Source: Ulota crispa
Lineage: Eukaryota; Streptophyta; Bryopsida; Orthotrichales; Orthotrichaceae
Direction of reading: 5' to 3'
Assembly (NCBI GenBank): GCA_963920765.1
Contig: OY987242.1
Location: forward strand, 7,962,789 to 8,026,788
DNA: 64,000 nt
The translations under genes were made by a program, and so were the position numbers. The notes below the pieces were generated by a model. That model searched no databases. It had not been told where the DNA came from and saw only the letters and a list, made by a program, of their open reading frames with translations. Positions within the stretch are counted from its first letter, which is position 1. Each line of letters starts with the position of its first letter. Positions 47,211 through 58,118 of the stretch are shown here, one piece after another.

Positions 47211-47459
47211 TTAGGGACCAGTTGTGAGTTGACCATCTACTCTTCTGACAGTCAGCGGCGAAGGCGGCAGCAAAAGCGAAGCATACTGCGCATTATGTCC
47301 GCAAAAGCACCACGCACGCTCTCCTGGAAGGGCCCCGTTTAGCCCCCGTCCTGCTAAATATATGATACGGAATTGCCTCTTCCCTCCTCCGCAGCTCCGC
47401 TGTAGCACTTGCGCGGCTTCCGTGTCCCTGCTCCGCTCCGCAATCTCTTCAATCTTCAT
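47211..47459 (-). CDS. Hypothetical small ORF in a GC-rich island
   Basis: An 82-residue ATG-started frame beginning MKIEEIAERSRDTEAAQVLQ in a ~250-bp island clearly richer in GC than the surrounding DNA. Plus-strand sequence over the same island also looks promoter-like (TAAATATATG at ~47355, then CT-rich DNA). I recognise no domain. It could be a first exon or a relic of a gene broken by the transposons that follow at 47.5-48.2 kb. Confidence 0.25.
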   Translation of the reverse strand: MKIEEIAERSRDTEAAQVLQRSCGGGKRQFRIIYLAGRGLNGALPGERAWCFCGHNAQYASLLLPPSPLTVRRVDGQLTTGP

Positions 47460-47782
47460 GCTTTGCCTCTCTTTTATTTTCCATCCCCACCTCCAGTCTC
47501 CACCTCTGCCATCACTCCCATCAGTGCCATGTCTGTCACTCTGTCCCCAACCACGTTTCTCTCTCGCTGGTCAGAGAGTTGACATTCCAGTGCAGCGTCT
47601 GGGAAGATTTTGAGCTCCACTTGCAAAATCCAACATGTCTCATTTTCAACCAGTTTTTTTGGTTTAGTGCATGCACCGGATGTTGCCTGCATATTCAAAC
47701 TACAATTAGAATCTTTTATAAAAATCTCTCGTTTTTATCCAATGACTTATGTTTCAGCTGGTGATTTTATCAGTTTGTTCTA
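47460..47782. other. CT-rich stretch and transposon-like end
   Basis: A CT-rich part (47460-47560) is followed by CAGCGTCTGGGAAGATTTTG, which resembles the left end of the element at 58673. No gene supported. Confidence 0.4.
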
Positions 47783-48173
47783 AGGAATTGATATATGCAC
47801 ACCGGGAGTAAAATTTTAGATATTTACTGTCAGCAAAAGTTGAATTTGAAAAATTTGAATTCACATTTGGATTTAGAGATCTTGATTTAATCTAGAGCCA
47901 CAAAGGAGGTTATAGTTGCACAATACCTAGTGAAAAAGCTTAGCTAGAACGCAAATTAAAACTTTTACCCTTGTTTGTAAGAAGAATTAAGCTTTTTCTC
48001 TAGACATTATTCAACTACAACCTCCTTTGTGGCTCTAGACTGAATGAAATCAATACTTCTAAATCCAAATGTGAATTTAACTTTTCCAAATTCAGCCTGT
48101 CGATGATAGATATCTAAAATTTACCCCGGGGCCTGTGTGATATCAAACCCCGGGTGTGCATTTATTAATTCCC
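47783..48173. mobile_element. Foldback MITE with perfect 8-bp target duplication
   Basis: The best-preserved boundaries of the family: TTGTTCTA flanks both sides (47775-47782 and 48174-48181). The 391-bp element starts AGGAATTGATATATGCACAC and ends TTTATTAATTCCC, and most of it pairs with itself, for example AGAGCCACAAAGGAGGTTAT with its inverse near 48015. An 8-bp duplication fits hAT-type or related transposition. Confidence 0.92.
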
Positions 48174-48452
48174 TTGTTCTATTGACTTCCTATTGATTTT
48201 TGGATCTCCTCGCTCATTGCTCCAATGTGCACCACCCCCATCACGTGGTGATCAGTTCAGCTGCTGTTTGGGAAAAAAAATTGAGCTCCTCCGGCTAATA
48301 TCTGTCTTTTTCTATCCTCATAGATTTTTTACATGTCCACACCTGATAGTCCTAATGTTTAGCTATCAAAAGGCATTTTTAGACATTTCGACCGGTTTAT
48401 ATCCTATACTTTCAAAGTTCCAGTGGTCCTTTTTTGCATTTTCACTGACTAA
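48174..48452. other. Short spacer with a transposon-like end
   Basis: Contains GTTTGGGAAAAAAAATTGAG, another relative of the GGGAGAAATTTTAGC end, but no full element or gene was resolved. Confidence 0.35.
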
Positions 48453-48768
48453 GGGCGTCTCCACCGGTCTAGACTTGCTCAAAGTTTTCCATCTGGGTTT
48501 GGCAAGGCCTGAAGGTTCTCAATCTTCACTCATGCTCTTTGAAAATGTGGCTTTACACTCCAACACATCTCATAAATAAAACAGTTGATCACTTATCTAA
48601 GGAAGTAGAGGATAAAGTTCATTAAACTTAAAGTGAATATTGCATGAATAGTGGCTTTGAGAGTGTCTTGCTAGACTCGCCAAATAAGAGAGTTTGAGAG
48701 GGTTTTGAGAGAGGCCTAGCTACTTTTCATCCATTTTGAGCGAACCCAAGCCACCAATGGAGATGCCC
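48453..48768. mobile_element. 316-bp Tourist/Harbinger-like MITE
   Basis: Starts GGGCGTCTCCACCGG and ends CCAATGGAGATGCCC, and is flanked by TAA on both sides (48450-48452 and 48769-48771). A 3-bp TWA target duplication with G-rich termini fits PIF/Harbinger-derived MITEs. Non-coding. Confidence 0.85.
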
Positions 48769-50003
48769 TAACAATACATTAACAACCAGTTGTTTCCAAA
48801 CATTGACTTTGCTGCTTGCAATTTACACATGGCCTTGTGTATGCGACAAAGAAATAGCGGAGCGTGGAGAATGAAATATGCAACACGTAGAAATTAACTA
48901 ACATTTGTGCACTATTTGAGTTGTAGCATATCTCAGCAAAATAAGGTTTCAGGAATCTAACATTGGACGAGTTTCAAAAGCTTACGCAATAATCTAAAGA
49001 AAAACAGAAATGAATAAAAAAGTAGTATAACATTTACACACACATGGCATATTTGAATTTATTCACCATCATAAATATCTCTGTTTTAGAGTCAAATAGT
49101 TTCCAAGAGGTCTCTTTATCTCCCCTTAATGTGAGGAACCTCCGAAGAGAATGTCAACAATTAAATTGAACTTAAAAATACTCTTCCAAAAATCAAATGT
49201 AAGAATATCTCATGTATCAGTGAGGTATAAAAGAAGCCATACACTAGAAGCAATTTGAAGGTGAATCTTTTCTTAGTAAACATAGGGGCTCTCTTCATCT
49301 TTCTTAAATCCCTTTTTATTCTTTGAGTGACCTTGAATGAAAAATTCAATATTTTTGTCTAAGAATAACTATCAAATTTTAAAATTACCGTTGTAACCCA
49401 AGTTTGGAAGTTTTGGGTTTGTATTCATATTCAAAGACACTCAATTGATCTACTACGACGAAATTGAGTAGAAATGAACAACTACGTAGGGTTAGATTTT
49501 CCTTTTTCCTTGTTATTAAAGAAAAGTAGAGCTTTTCCACCCTAGAGTTTGCATAAAGGGAAAGAGCGGATTTGGGAAAAGATAGAGGCAAGCTTTGCAT
49601 TTACTACAAAAAGTCACCTCTTGATTGTTTTTTATGCTTGAGGTAATAAAAGGCCTAAAGAAAATAACTAATGGGTTTTACAAAATGTCCAAGTCCAACC
49701 AAGTTTCACATCATTTTATCCTATTATTAATATTACTATTTTATTATTGCATGTCCCATTCTTTATTTTAAAGTGATACCTTTTGTAACATATTTTTTAA
49801 ATTGAGGAAATTTAGATTTGTCTATGTTGCAATAAATTCCATAATTTTTCTTCGTGGCACTAATTTTGCTTGTCCACTACTGCACACTAATAATGAGATT
49901 AGTGTTATGTTACCAATAATACAAAGTACTATTTACCCTACAACCAAATCAGTCACTCTAACTCTCATTTGGTTGGCAATTAGTGTTCATGTTGGATAGT
50001 ACT
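48769..50003. other. AT-rich spacer
   Basis: No gene, RNA gene or repeat end supported across this stretch. Confidence 0.5.
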
Positions 50004-50922
50004 TTAACCCCTAAAGGTCCAAGGAACCCACTTTGGGCTTTATGAGAACTCCGGCAAGCTCTATTGACTTCATAATTTGGAAATTTTTCATGAAATGTTT
50101 AGGATGGATGCTACTCATCATAATCTACATGTGAAGCTTTATTTCATGTCATCCGGGTAAGTATTGCAAAAGTTATAAGGTTTTTTCAATTTCAATGCCA
50201 AACCAGGCAGCAAAAATTATATTCTAATTTTTTTTTTAAACTTTTTATAGAATTGTATAGATTGATACCTACTCAAAAAAATTGAATCACTCAATTCCAA
50301 ATAATGAGGTAAGAGTTAAAAGGAGTTTTATTTTGCGGGCAATGAAGGTAGGAAGAGGGTAGAAAAAACATATAAAGTTATATTTTACTCTCAATTTTGA
50401 AAACTTACAAATGAAAATGAAAAATAAAGTTACTAATTGTCTATTAGAGCATTCTCACCATTGGGATTAATATTTTTCAAATTCTTCCAAAACTTATTAG
50501 CATATTAGTTATATCTTTCATTCATCAACACCTTTCACTTTACAATTTTTGTAAAAATGAATCCAATTTTTTTTTTGTTAAATTTTTTTATATATGCTTT
50601 CAACCCATTTTCCAACATATTGCAAAAATTGCACAAGAAATACAACATATGTGTTTTTTTCTAAAAAGTTTGAAAATCAAAACTTCACCTTTTGGAAGGA
50701 CTAGAAAAATTTACATTTTGAAATTTAGGCACATTAGTCTTGCAATTGGTGGGGATATTCATTCTGAAATTTTGGGACAATGTACTTGTGCAAGTCAACC
50801 AAAGGATCCTATGGTTGGATTTGTTAAAAAATAAGTTTCAATGAAGATTTTGACCCTGGTTTGGGGACTAGTATTTTGAAGCAGTTTTGGGCCTCTAAAC
50901 ACAAATGTATTTTAGGGGTTAA
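50004..50922. mobile_element. ~0.92-kb TTAA-type inverted-repeat element
   Basis: Starts TTAACCCCTAAAGGTCC and ends TTTTAGGGGTTAA with TTAA at both edges. It lies almost head to tail with the next member at 51011-51969. A 61-codon frame inside it is not supported as a gene. Confidence 0.7.
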
Positions 50923-51010
50923 TGCAAGGTGAACTATTTAAATACTAATACAAGACTTTTGATGGAAAATGTAATTGATATTTAGTGTTCCTTATTTAGT
51001 GTTGGTAATA

Positions 51011-51969
51011 CTAACCCCTAAAGCTTTGAGGTGTTTTTGAAGAAAAATCTCAAAAATTGTCAAATTTTAATGCATTGCCCAAAATTAAAAATTAAAAAAA
51101 AAAAAAAAAAATCTAAATTCAATTAAACAAAAGTGTGTTAAATAAATGAATCAATGTGTGCAAAAAAATTCAACCCATTTGAATGCGTGGATTTATAATG
51201 AAAAAGTTTGAAGTGAAAAAAACAACTTTTTTTCATTCCTACAACATAAGGTTAGCACACTTCTAACCCTCCTAGAGTAAATTTTTTGCTCTACACAAAA
51301 ATGAGAGTTTTGACCATTCACAAGCATGTGATGTTAGGTTCACTCATGAAAATTTTCAAAAGCAAATATAGAATAAAGCTTATTCTAAATCACCTTGCAA
51401 TGCAAGGAGGTTAAGTGAATTGGCAATACACTATCAATTTTTTTATGGTTTCTTGTGCAATGAGGAAGTCTTTTATTTGAGATCTGAATAATGAAAAATT
51501 AGAGACAAAAATTGGAAATATCTGAAAAAAGTTCCAAAACTTTGAATTTATAAACTGTAAGATCATAGAGCTTGAAGCTAGAAGAAGATATTTTTTCTTG
51601 AAGTTGCCTTGACATAGTTAATAAATTCTCTCCTCTTAGAATGTGATTTGAGAGCTTAATTTTGCTTTTGACAGTTGTATATCATGTTCTGTTAGTTACA
51701 TGCATGCCACACTTCAAAAATTAATGAGAGTTTTAGCATAAGCCTTCTCCAAAGATGTCTAAATTACCTAAGTTGTCCATATTCTCTCGAGCAGCATAAC
51801 TTTTGAATCAAACATCCAATTGGGGAATAATTACATTTCCACTTGAGAGATACATATTTATATCTTGTGTAATAGTTTTGAGAACATTCAATAAAAATTA
51901 ACTTTGTGTGACCCTACCCAAGTTCATCACTGAGTGTTAGTTGATATGGCCCATGACTTTAAGAGTTAA
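51011..51969. mobile_element. ~0.96-kb TTAA-type inverted-repeat element
   Basis: Starts CTAACCCCTAAAGCTTTG and ends GACTTTAAGAGTTAAC. The interior shares CTCTACACAAA...GTTAGGTTCACTCATG-AAAATTTTCAAA-type blocks with 1-754 and 17728-18696. Non-coding. Confidence 0.65.
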
Positions 51970-52329
51970 CAACGCTAATATTTAGTTTTAGAGTTTGTAA
52001 TATGTGTTGCCAGCACTGAATAATATTATTATTGTAGTAGCATTCATTCTAGAAGTGTTCATAGCTACCCAAAAAATGCACACACCATAGTGTTTCATTC
52101 AGTTTTTTAACAGAATTATAAGCACATGTGAAAATCATGAAAATCATAATTGGTACCACAGCTTATCGTAGATCCCAAATGTGACTTTCAAAATCAGCTC
52201 ACGTGGCAAACAACACTGCCACGTGTCGGATCTTTCAAGATTTTGAATTTGGGACTGTAGTATTCACAGTTTATAGCCGAATTATTATGGGTAAAAGTTT
52301 TGCTAAATTTTGCAAAGTTCATAATTTTG
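51970..52329. other. AT-rich spacer
   Basis: No gene seen. A GAAAATCATGAAAATCAT / CCCAAATGTGACTTTC pair near 52130-52190 resembles the dispersed GAAAATCAC repeat. Confidence 0.45.
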
Positions 52330-52485
52330 TTAACCAGGGACTTGTGTTCACCATAGGTATATCCTTCCCGGATATCTGGGGACAATTTAGGTTTAAAAAA
52401 CTTGCTGTGAGTGGCTGGCATAAACCTAAATTGTCCCCAGGTATCTGGGGAGGATATACCTGGGGAACACAAGTCCTTGGTTAAC
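52330..52485. repeat. 156-bp near-perfect hairpin
   Basis: Arms of about 65 bp run from GTTAACCAGGGACTTGTG to GGACAATTTAGGTTTA and return as TAAACCTAAATTGTCC to CACAAGTCCTTGGTTAAC, around a ~25-bp loop. Mismatches are few. It may be a foldback MITE or, if transcribed, a small-RNA precursor. The next element starts only 8 bp away. Confidence 0.9.
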
Positions 52486-52492
52486 AATGTTA

Positions 52493-52914
52493 GAGCATCT
52501 CCACTAGGGGGCTTCCCTATTTGTATCCGGATGGAATTCATCTGGATGGAATTCATCTGGATGGGGAAGAAACCCCCCACCAGCAGTCCGTATCTCCAGA
52601 TTTTTGGGGAAGCCAGATGATCAAGGGCGCAAGTTTGCTATCCAAGGGGCATATACAGAACTCAAATCTGGTAACCCGTATCCCAAGTTTACCAAAAATA
52701 GTGCTAGTTAGTTACCTTGGCCCACTTGAGATACTCTCATGGCCCACCTCAAATTCTCTCCTCTTGCCCATCACTAGATTTGATATTACACATCGTAATA
52801 ACAATGCCAAGAAATGGGGAAGAACTGGTGGGACTTCCCCATCCCTATCTCCATCTTTCTTCCATCTTCATCCATTTGGGGATGGGGATAGGGAAACCTC
52901 TGGTGGAGATGCTC
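52493..52914. mobile_element. 422-bp GAGCATCTCCAC-ended MITE, Harbinger-like
   Basis: Starts GAGCATCTCCACTAGGGGG and ends CCTCTGGTGGAGATGCTC, flanked by TTA on both sides (52490-52492 and 52915-52917). GAGCATCTCCA ends are widespread in plant MITEs, and TTA duplications fit PIF/Harbinger. A direct repeat GGATGGAATTCATCT lies near the left end (52529-52562). Confidence 0.85.
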
Positions 52915-53025
52915 TTATGTTCCTGTGAGGATTGCTAATATTTACTATAATGGAGGGGGTGGGCCGGTGGGGTAGTCCACTTTATTATTTGTCTATTAAT
53001 GCTATTTAGAAGTTAGAACTGTGCT

Positions 53026-53211
53026 TTGAAGTTTGCACCAATCCTATTTGAGGCAGGCACATCTGCAAGTCCAACTGAGCGGGTCTTTGAATTTGGTATT
53101 AATACACTTAGACTTATGATCATGCACTTGGTCCACCTACATACGGTTGAAATGATGAAAAATGACAATATTACAAAGGTTTTATTTCGTGGAATAATGG
53201 TGCTCACATGA
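53026..53211 (+). pseudogene. Remnant of a hAT transposase C-terminal (dimerisation) domain
   Basis: The frame contains AGTSASPTERVFEFGINTL and then HTVEMMKNDNITK. hAT transposases end in a conserved block with T/S-S-A-x-x-E-R-x-F-S, then a basic R-N-R-L stretch, then a helix with V-E-x-L-V. The first and last parts are recognisable, while the R-N-R-L centre has decayed. No upstream transposase exons or terminal repeats were found, so it is a fragment of an old autonomous element. Confidence 0.5.
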
Positions 53212-53580
53212 AAATCACAAAATTTGTCAATTTTTTTAAACATCAGCTAATAATTCATGTTTGTTTGTGCAAAACTCAAAGTGCTTTTGGGTAAGTAGAA
53301 AAATTAGGGAAGTGCAATGCATGGATTGTCATCTTTTGTGTTAACTTGTCCTATCAGTCACCATATACACCATTCGAATTTTCAAGTAAAATTCCATTTT
53401 TACTTGTGTTCTGTATATTAAATAAATAAACGGCCAAGGCTTTGTGACATTATCCAACTTTGCAAGATGGTTTTTTTATTTTCCATCCATCATATCTATG
53501 AAATCACGTCAGGCATGTGTATTATACATTAGTAGTTTTCATTTTTTGGGAAAGCATTTTGATGGAAAGATATTTCTTTG

Positions 53581-53813
53581 TTAACCCTTAAAGGACCACA
53601 GGGCATAGTATATACGTTGCCGTATAATTGGTATTTGCTACCAGTAAGAAGTTTTAATTTGGGATCTCAAGTAACTCACTAGAACTACATTTATCTATAT
53701 TCCAACTTCTTTGTTGATCTCAAATGTAGTAGAGGTGTAGATCCATTCCAAATACAAGAAAAATACCGCGTATTGTACTAGTTGCAGCGGCACACTCGGT
53801 CCTTTAAGGTTAA
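53581..53813. mobile_element. ~230-bp TTAA-flanked MITE, copy 2
   Basis: Starts TTAACCCTTAAAGGACC and ends GGTCCTTTAAGGTTAA. It contains blocks such as CCAAATACAAGAAAAATA and TTGATCTCAAATGTAGTA that appear inverted in the copy at 16669-16909. Confidence 0.8.
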
Positions 53814-56511
53814 GAGGGTTGCAAATCTGAGGAAAATACAATATCTGTCAAAGTAGATGAATCTAATAAAGATGCTAATGGAGCCCATTTTTTAAAATCT
53901 AAATGAACTATGAATATTGCGGTGCCTGTGATGTTTTTAAATTGCTGAAGAAATTGACCTCAATGAAATGCAATCATATTATCTAACCTTGAAACTTGCC
54001 AATATATAATAACATATATAATCTTTTTTTGCTCAAAACTCTGTAATCAAATACTTGGATGTTTATATGTGCAAACATTTGATAAGGCATCTCATATAAT
54101 ACATGTTTTTAAGAACTTTGATTAAGAAGGGGCATTTGTCCCGGTACACACATTTTGTACAGGAAACCATAATGGTGTGATTTGCAATGCTTTGTTACTA
54201 AAATATAATGTAGCAACTTTTTTCATATCCATATCACTGAAATTAATGTCCTTTTAAAATATCTTTTGTTAGTTTTCCAAGTACACTATAATTGCTACAC
54301 AAAGCAAATAAACCTTAATATGGAAATTTTCAAAAAAAAAATCTTAATGATTTTGTTTTATAGGAATGGAAATGTCTCTTGAATTACATGTACAACAACA
54401 GCAAAGTCAATTTAGTTTCTTGAAAGTAGTGTTCTTGTTAAAAATATTTATAATATACAATGGCATATGAGTATGACTTGTACTAGTTTTATACCTAATC
54501 CCTCTTAATTTTTGGTGAATTTTTAGGTGACTTTTCACCCTTCCTTTCTTTGCCTTCTCCTCTCCCTCTTCCCTTTTTAATATAAAATATTAAACTCATG
54601 ATGTTAATAGAGAATTATATTGCATGAGAGATGGACACTTGAGGCTTTAGAATATAGATTAAGAATACTCATTTCCTACATGAAAATAACATACACCTTT
54701 GATATTTCCATTAATTTTTTTGTTTATGTTTTCCCATTCACTTCTAATAATTGAATGTACTAAACATCCTTTTTTACTAACAAGGAACCAATTGTTGCAA
54801 TAATGTCAAATATGTGCTCTCTATACGGCATAGAAGGATAGTTTTGATAATGCGTAAATTTTGTAATGCAAATTTCATTCTTGAAAAGAAAATTACATCA
54901 CTACATGTATATAAATATCATTGATTAAAGGTTAGAGAAGTGATTGCACAAGTTCCACTAGTACTTTCCCATCCATTTCAATCATGTATTAGACTCTCTT
55001 TATGCCAAAGTAGTTACATCGGGACCCTATGAGACATTGAATCTTCATTATCCCATGTAGGTCTTCTTATTGAAGAAATTTACCTTTCTACCCGCAATGC
55101 TCAACCAACATCATAGTATCTATTGTTCTTTCATGTGATCAACTTTCTAAATTGAATCAAAATCTTCATACATGTAAACCACATCATGTAAGTACACTTG
55201 TAAGCCATAATGCTAATTAAGCACCAAACACTAGTGAAAGAATGTGATTAGGTATATCCAGATGCTAACATGAATGATTAGGAATGCTAAAACAAAGAAT
55301 GATGAGAAAGAGATTGCTTCAATGTTGATGCTACAATTTGTTAATAATGTTAGCAACCTAGATCCATTAGAGGCTTAAATACCAAACATTGGCGTTGAGT
55401 TTCTTTTGTTGACCATGGAAATGTCATTTCAACAATCATACCATTGGTGGCTGCAAGAACTTCTATTTTTCAAACTTCCACACATTGGTTTTCTCTTTCT
55501 CTCAATGGATTGATAATAAAGCTTGTCATAAATTTCATACATTATTGAAACCCCTCTAACAACCTTGAAGATAAAACATCTACTTAATCCTAAAGAACCC
55601 AGATGTTGCAATATTTTAACAATCAGATTGTCTTACATGTGTCAATCCAAACTTCAAACTACTAAGATCAATGAAGAGCAACATATGTGTTGGTCAAAAT
55701 AGGTAAGCTAGAACATTACAAACTCTTTGTCCGTTCGGGAGGCAATAAAATTTTGAAATCCAATTTGAGATTCAAGAATACTACAAACTCTTTGTCCATA
55801 CAATATTGTTATCCAAGTAATTTCCACTAGAGCACACGAGCTCTACCATATCTACCACAATGACATTGATACAAAATCATGAGGGTGTGAAAACTAGAAT
55901 TCAAATCTAACAGGCAATATCCTATATCAGAATAATCTCTATGACAAGTGAAGTGGTCCAAATTGGACTTCACCCACACTTTTGAGATAGTTTTCTTCTT
56001 TGCAAAACGAGGACTTTTGGTTTCTGATTTTCTTAATGCGAAGTGACCTGTAAATTATTTCTAATCAGATATAACTTTTAGAATAGATCTACAACAGCAA
56101 AGATCCGAAAACCTCAAATGCAGATTTCGTAAAATTACAAAAAACTTCAGTAATTCACAAGTCCAGAAGCTTTTGTTCAACCACTTTGGTATCGTCTTTC
56201 AAGTCTGTAAAATAAATGTTCACAACAAGGAAAGCAAAACTAGACACTACTCACAGTTTCCATGACCTACATTGCAAGCTTCGTAAAAACTTCCATGATT
56301 TAATCAATTGACAAGAAGGTCACATATTCTGCTTCGTTTTGGTATCCACTACAATATCCAAACAAGGGTTACCGCAAAGAACACCATAAGCAACGCGAAA
56401 ATGGTTTACAAAAGCAAGAAAAAATGCAAGACATACAGAGATGCTCAAGAGTTAACCACATCCAGAGATGGCTCCAGATATCCGCAATTTGCATTCTTTC
56501 CGAAAACAGAG
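53814..56511. other. Long AT-rich gene-free stretch
   Basis: About 2.7 kb with no supported reading frame on either strand and no clear repeat ends. A direct repeat of AAATACTACAAACTCTTTGTCC-type sequence (AAACTCTTTGTCCGTTC and AAACTCTTTGTCCATAC) occurs at about 55716 and 55784. The last ~500 bp probably hold the 3' UTR of the minus-strand gene that follows. Confidence 0.55.
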
Positions 56512-58092
56512 CTACTCACTCATCTCAGACTCGTCCTCAGACGTGGATGTGTCCTCGGAATCGGTGTTGTCCTCACCAGTAGACAAAGTGGCTTTGGCAC
56601 CAGTTGAAGCTTTTCTTTGTTTTGCTGTCCTCTTCTCCGCTGTACCTCTGCTGCTCCTCTTCCTCTCCACCTGCTCAGATCTATCAAAAAGTACGTCATC
56701 CTTGGTTGCAACCTGCATATCTCCAGCTGCCATGAGGTATGCCTGGTCTGCATCAAAGCCAGCTTCGCCGTTGTTCTTCTCATGGGCCTTCGATGTATCG
56801 ACGAAGAACATCGATGTATCAGGGTTCTGGTCCTCTTCAAAATCCAGGCTTCTGACATCCTCCAGTCTCGTCATCTTGGGTAATTCTATGCATGTCTTCT
56901 CCAACACTACATTGAAGTCAGCGTTGCTGGCATTCAAAAGCCAATCCAGTAGAGAACGAGGCTTTTGAAGAACAGCTGTGCTGATCAACAGTCTCAAGGA
57001 GCTTCTCTCGTCCAGCCACTCTCCCAGCGACGCCGGTGTACCTCGTCTGTGCAGACCTGCGAGTAACTCCGAAGCTCGAAGGTACTCGTTCCTGGACCGA
57101 AACTCGGCAGCCAATTGGCGAGCAATCGCTACTCTCTTCAGAAACAAAACTCCATCTTTTCCTACAGTATCTCCGGCAGTCAAAGCAGCGGAGTCACATA
57201 TCTCCACATCTGGCACCGCGACCACTGCCCTCTCACCAAGCACGTTGCGCAATAGAACTTCCTCTTGGACGGTTAACACACCACCAAGCTGCAGGGGCGC
57301 ATCCAGGAGCATGTCCAAGATGACACCCGAGCTACCTAGAAAATTTGAATACAAAGTCACGTTGTGCTTCAACTTCCTCTCCAATTCCGCCTTGTTTGAA
57401 GAGTTCGGTAGTATTTCTGCAATTAGTCCAAGCAAGGCCACTTCGGTTTCAACAATTTCCCCGAGGTGAAGGACCGAGTCTATGGAGTTCAGAGATCCAA
57501 TTGTTACCTTTAAGTGACTCGCAAAGGGAAACAGAGAGGCAAAGTCTGACTCTTGGGATAGCCAGATGTCTAACCCTAGAGTGACTGATGGCGCCTTGAA
57601 GATGCCATGGGTGGTTACCGGTGCCTCCTTGTGGTGGCACAGAGTGATGAATCCGGAAAGCTCAGAAAGGACCCTCCTCCATTTCTTTTTCTGAGCAAGG
57701 CCTGCATCGTTCGCAAGTGCGGAGACGACGATCTGGACAATTGGAGCAGCTGCAGCAATGGCTGTGGGTCCACCGCAATATCCAGCGGTCAGAAATTTCA
57801 GCGAGTGCAGAAGAGAATGTGCTACCGAGACGAGAGAATCTGATGAAGCTCCGTCCTTGTTTAAACTACGCCTGTGAAAAGCAAGGAAGGCCCATAAAAG
57901 AGCAAGAGGCGAGTTGCTTCGGGATTGCAGGAGCCGCACTGTGGCATCTTGCCACTCGCTGCCCGCAATCCCCCGTTTGGCTGCGGACACCACTGCTTCA
58001 ACTGCGCGGGAGTATGCCAAACTGCTCAACAGCGGACCTTGTGCAACTTTTAACAAAGAGACTTCCGTGGGCGCCACTCCCATAGCCACCAT
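56512..58092 (-). CDS. Uncharacterised intronless protein, helical with charged tail
   Basis: A single 526-residue frame on the minus strand starting MVAMGVAPTEVSLLK. The frame opens 27 nt earlier at a TTG after an in-frame TAG, so the ATG at 58092 is the first usable start; a second ATG lies nine bases later. Residues ~1-410 are rich in Leu/Ala and predicted by eye to be alpha-helical, perhaps HEAT/ARM-like, with no catalytic motif. Residues ~420-526 are charged, with a basic patch (KRSSRGTAEKRTAKQRK) followed by an acidic Asp/Glu/Ser end (EDTSTSEDESEMSE), a pattern common in nucleolar proteins. Telo-boxes lie just upstream. I do not recognise the family; a nuclear or ribosome-biogenesis role is only a guess. 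The intact, GC-richer frame amid AT-rich DNA argues that it is real. Confidence 0.8.
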   Translation of the reverse strand: MVAMGVAPTEVSLLKVAQGPLLSSLAYSRAVEAVVSAAKRGIAGSEWQDATVRLLQSRSNSPLALLWAFLAFHRRSLNKDGASSDSLVSVAHSLLHSLKFLTAGYCGGPTAIAAAAPIVQIVVSALANDAGLAQKKKWRRVLSELSGFITLCHHKEAPVTTHGIFKAPSVTLGLDIWLSQESDFASLFPFASHLKVTIGSLNSIDSVLHLGEIVETEVALLGLIAEILPNSSNKAELERKLKHNVTLYSNFLGSSGVILDMLLDAPLQLGGVLTVQEEVLLRNVLGERAVVAVPDVEICDSAALTAGDTVGKDGVLFLKRVAIARQLAAEFRSRNEYLRASELLAGLHRRGTPASLGEWLDERSSLRLLISTAVLQKPRSLLDWLLNASNADFNVVLEKTCIELPKMTRLEDVRSLDFEEDQNPDTSMFFVDTSKAHEKNNGEAGFDADQAYLMAAGDMQVATKDDVLFDRSEQVERKRSSRGTAEKRTAKQRKASTGAKATLSTGEDNTDSEDTSTSEDESEMSE

Positions 58093-58118
58093 CTCCCCCA
58101 AACTCTTATTCAGTGCCA

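Noticed and set aside
56468..56968. Plus-strand frames opposite the 526-residue protein (also 56978-57469)
   Set aside because: Antisense shadows of a continuous, longer minus-strand coding frame.
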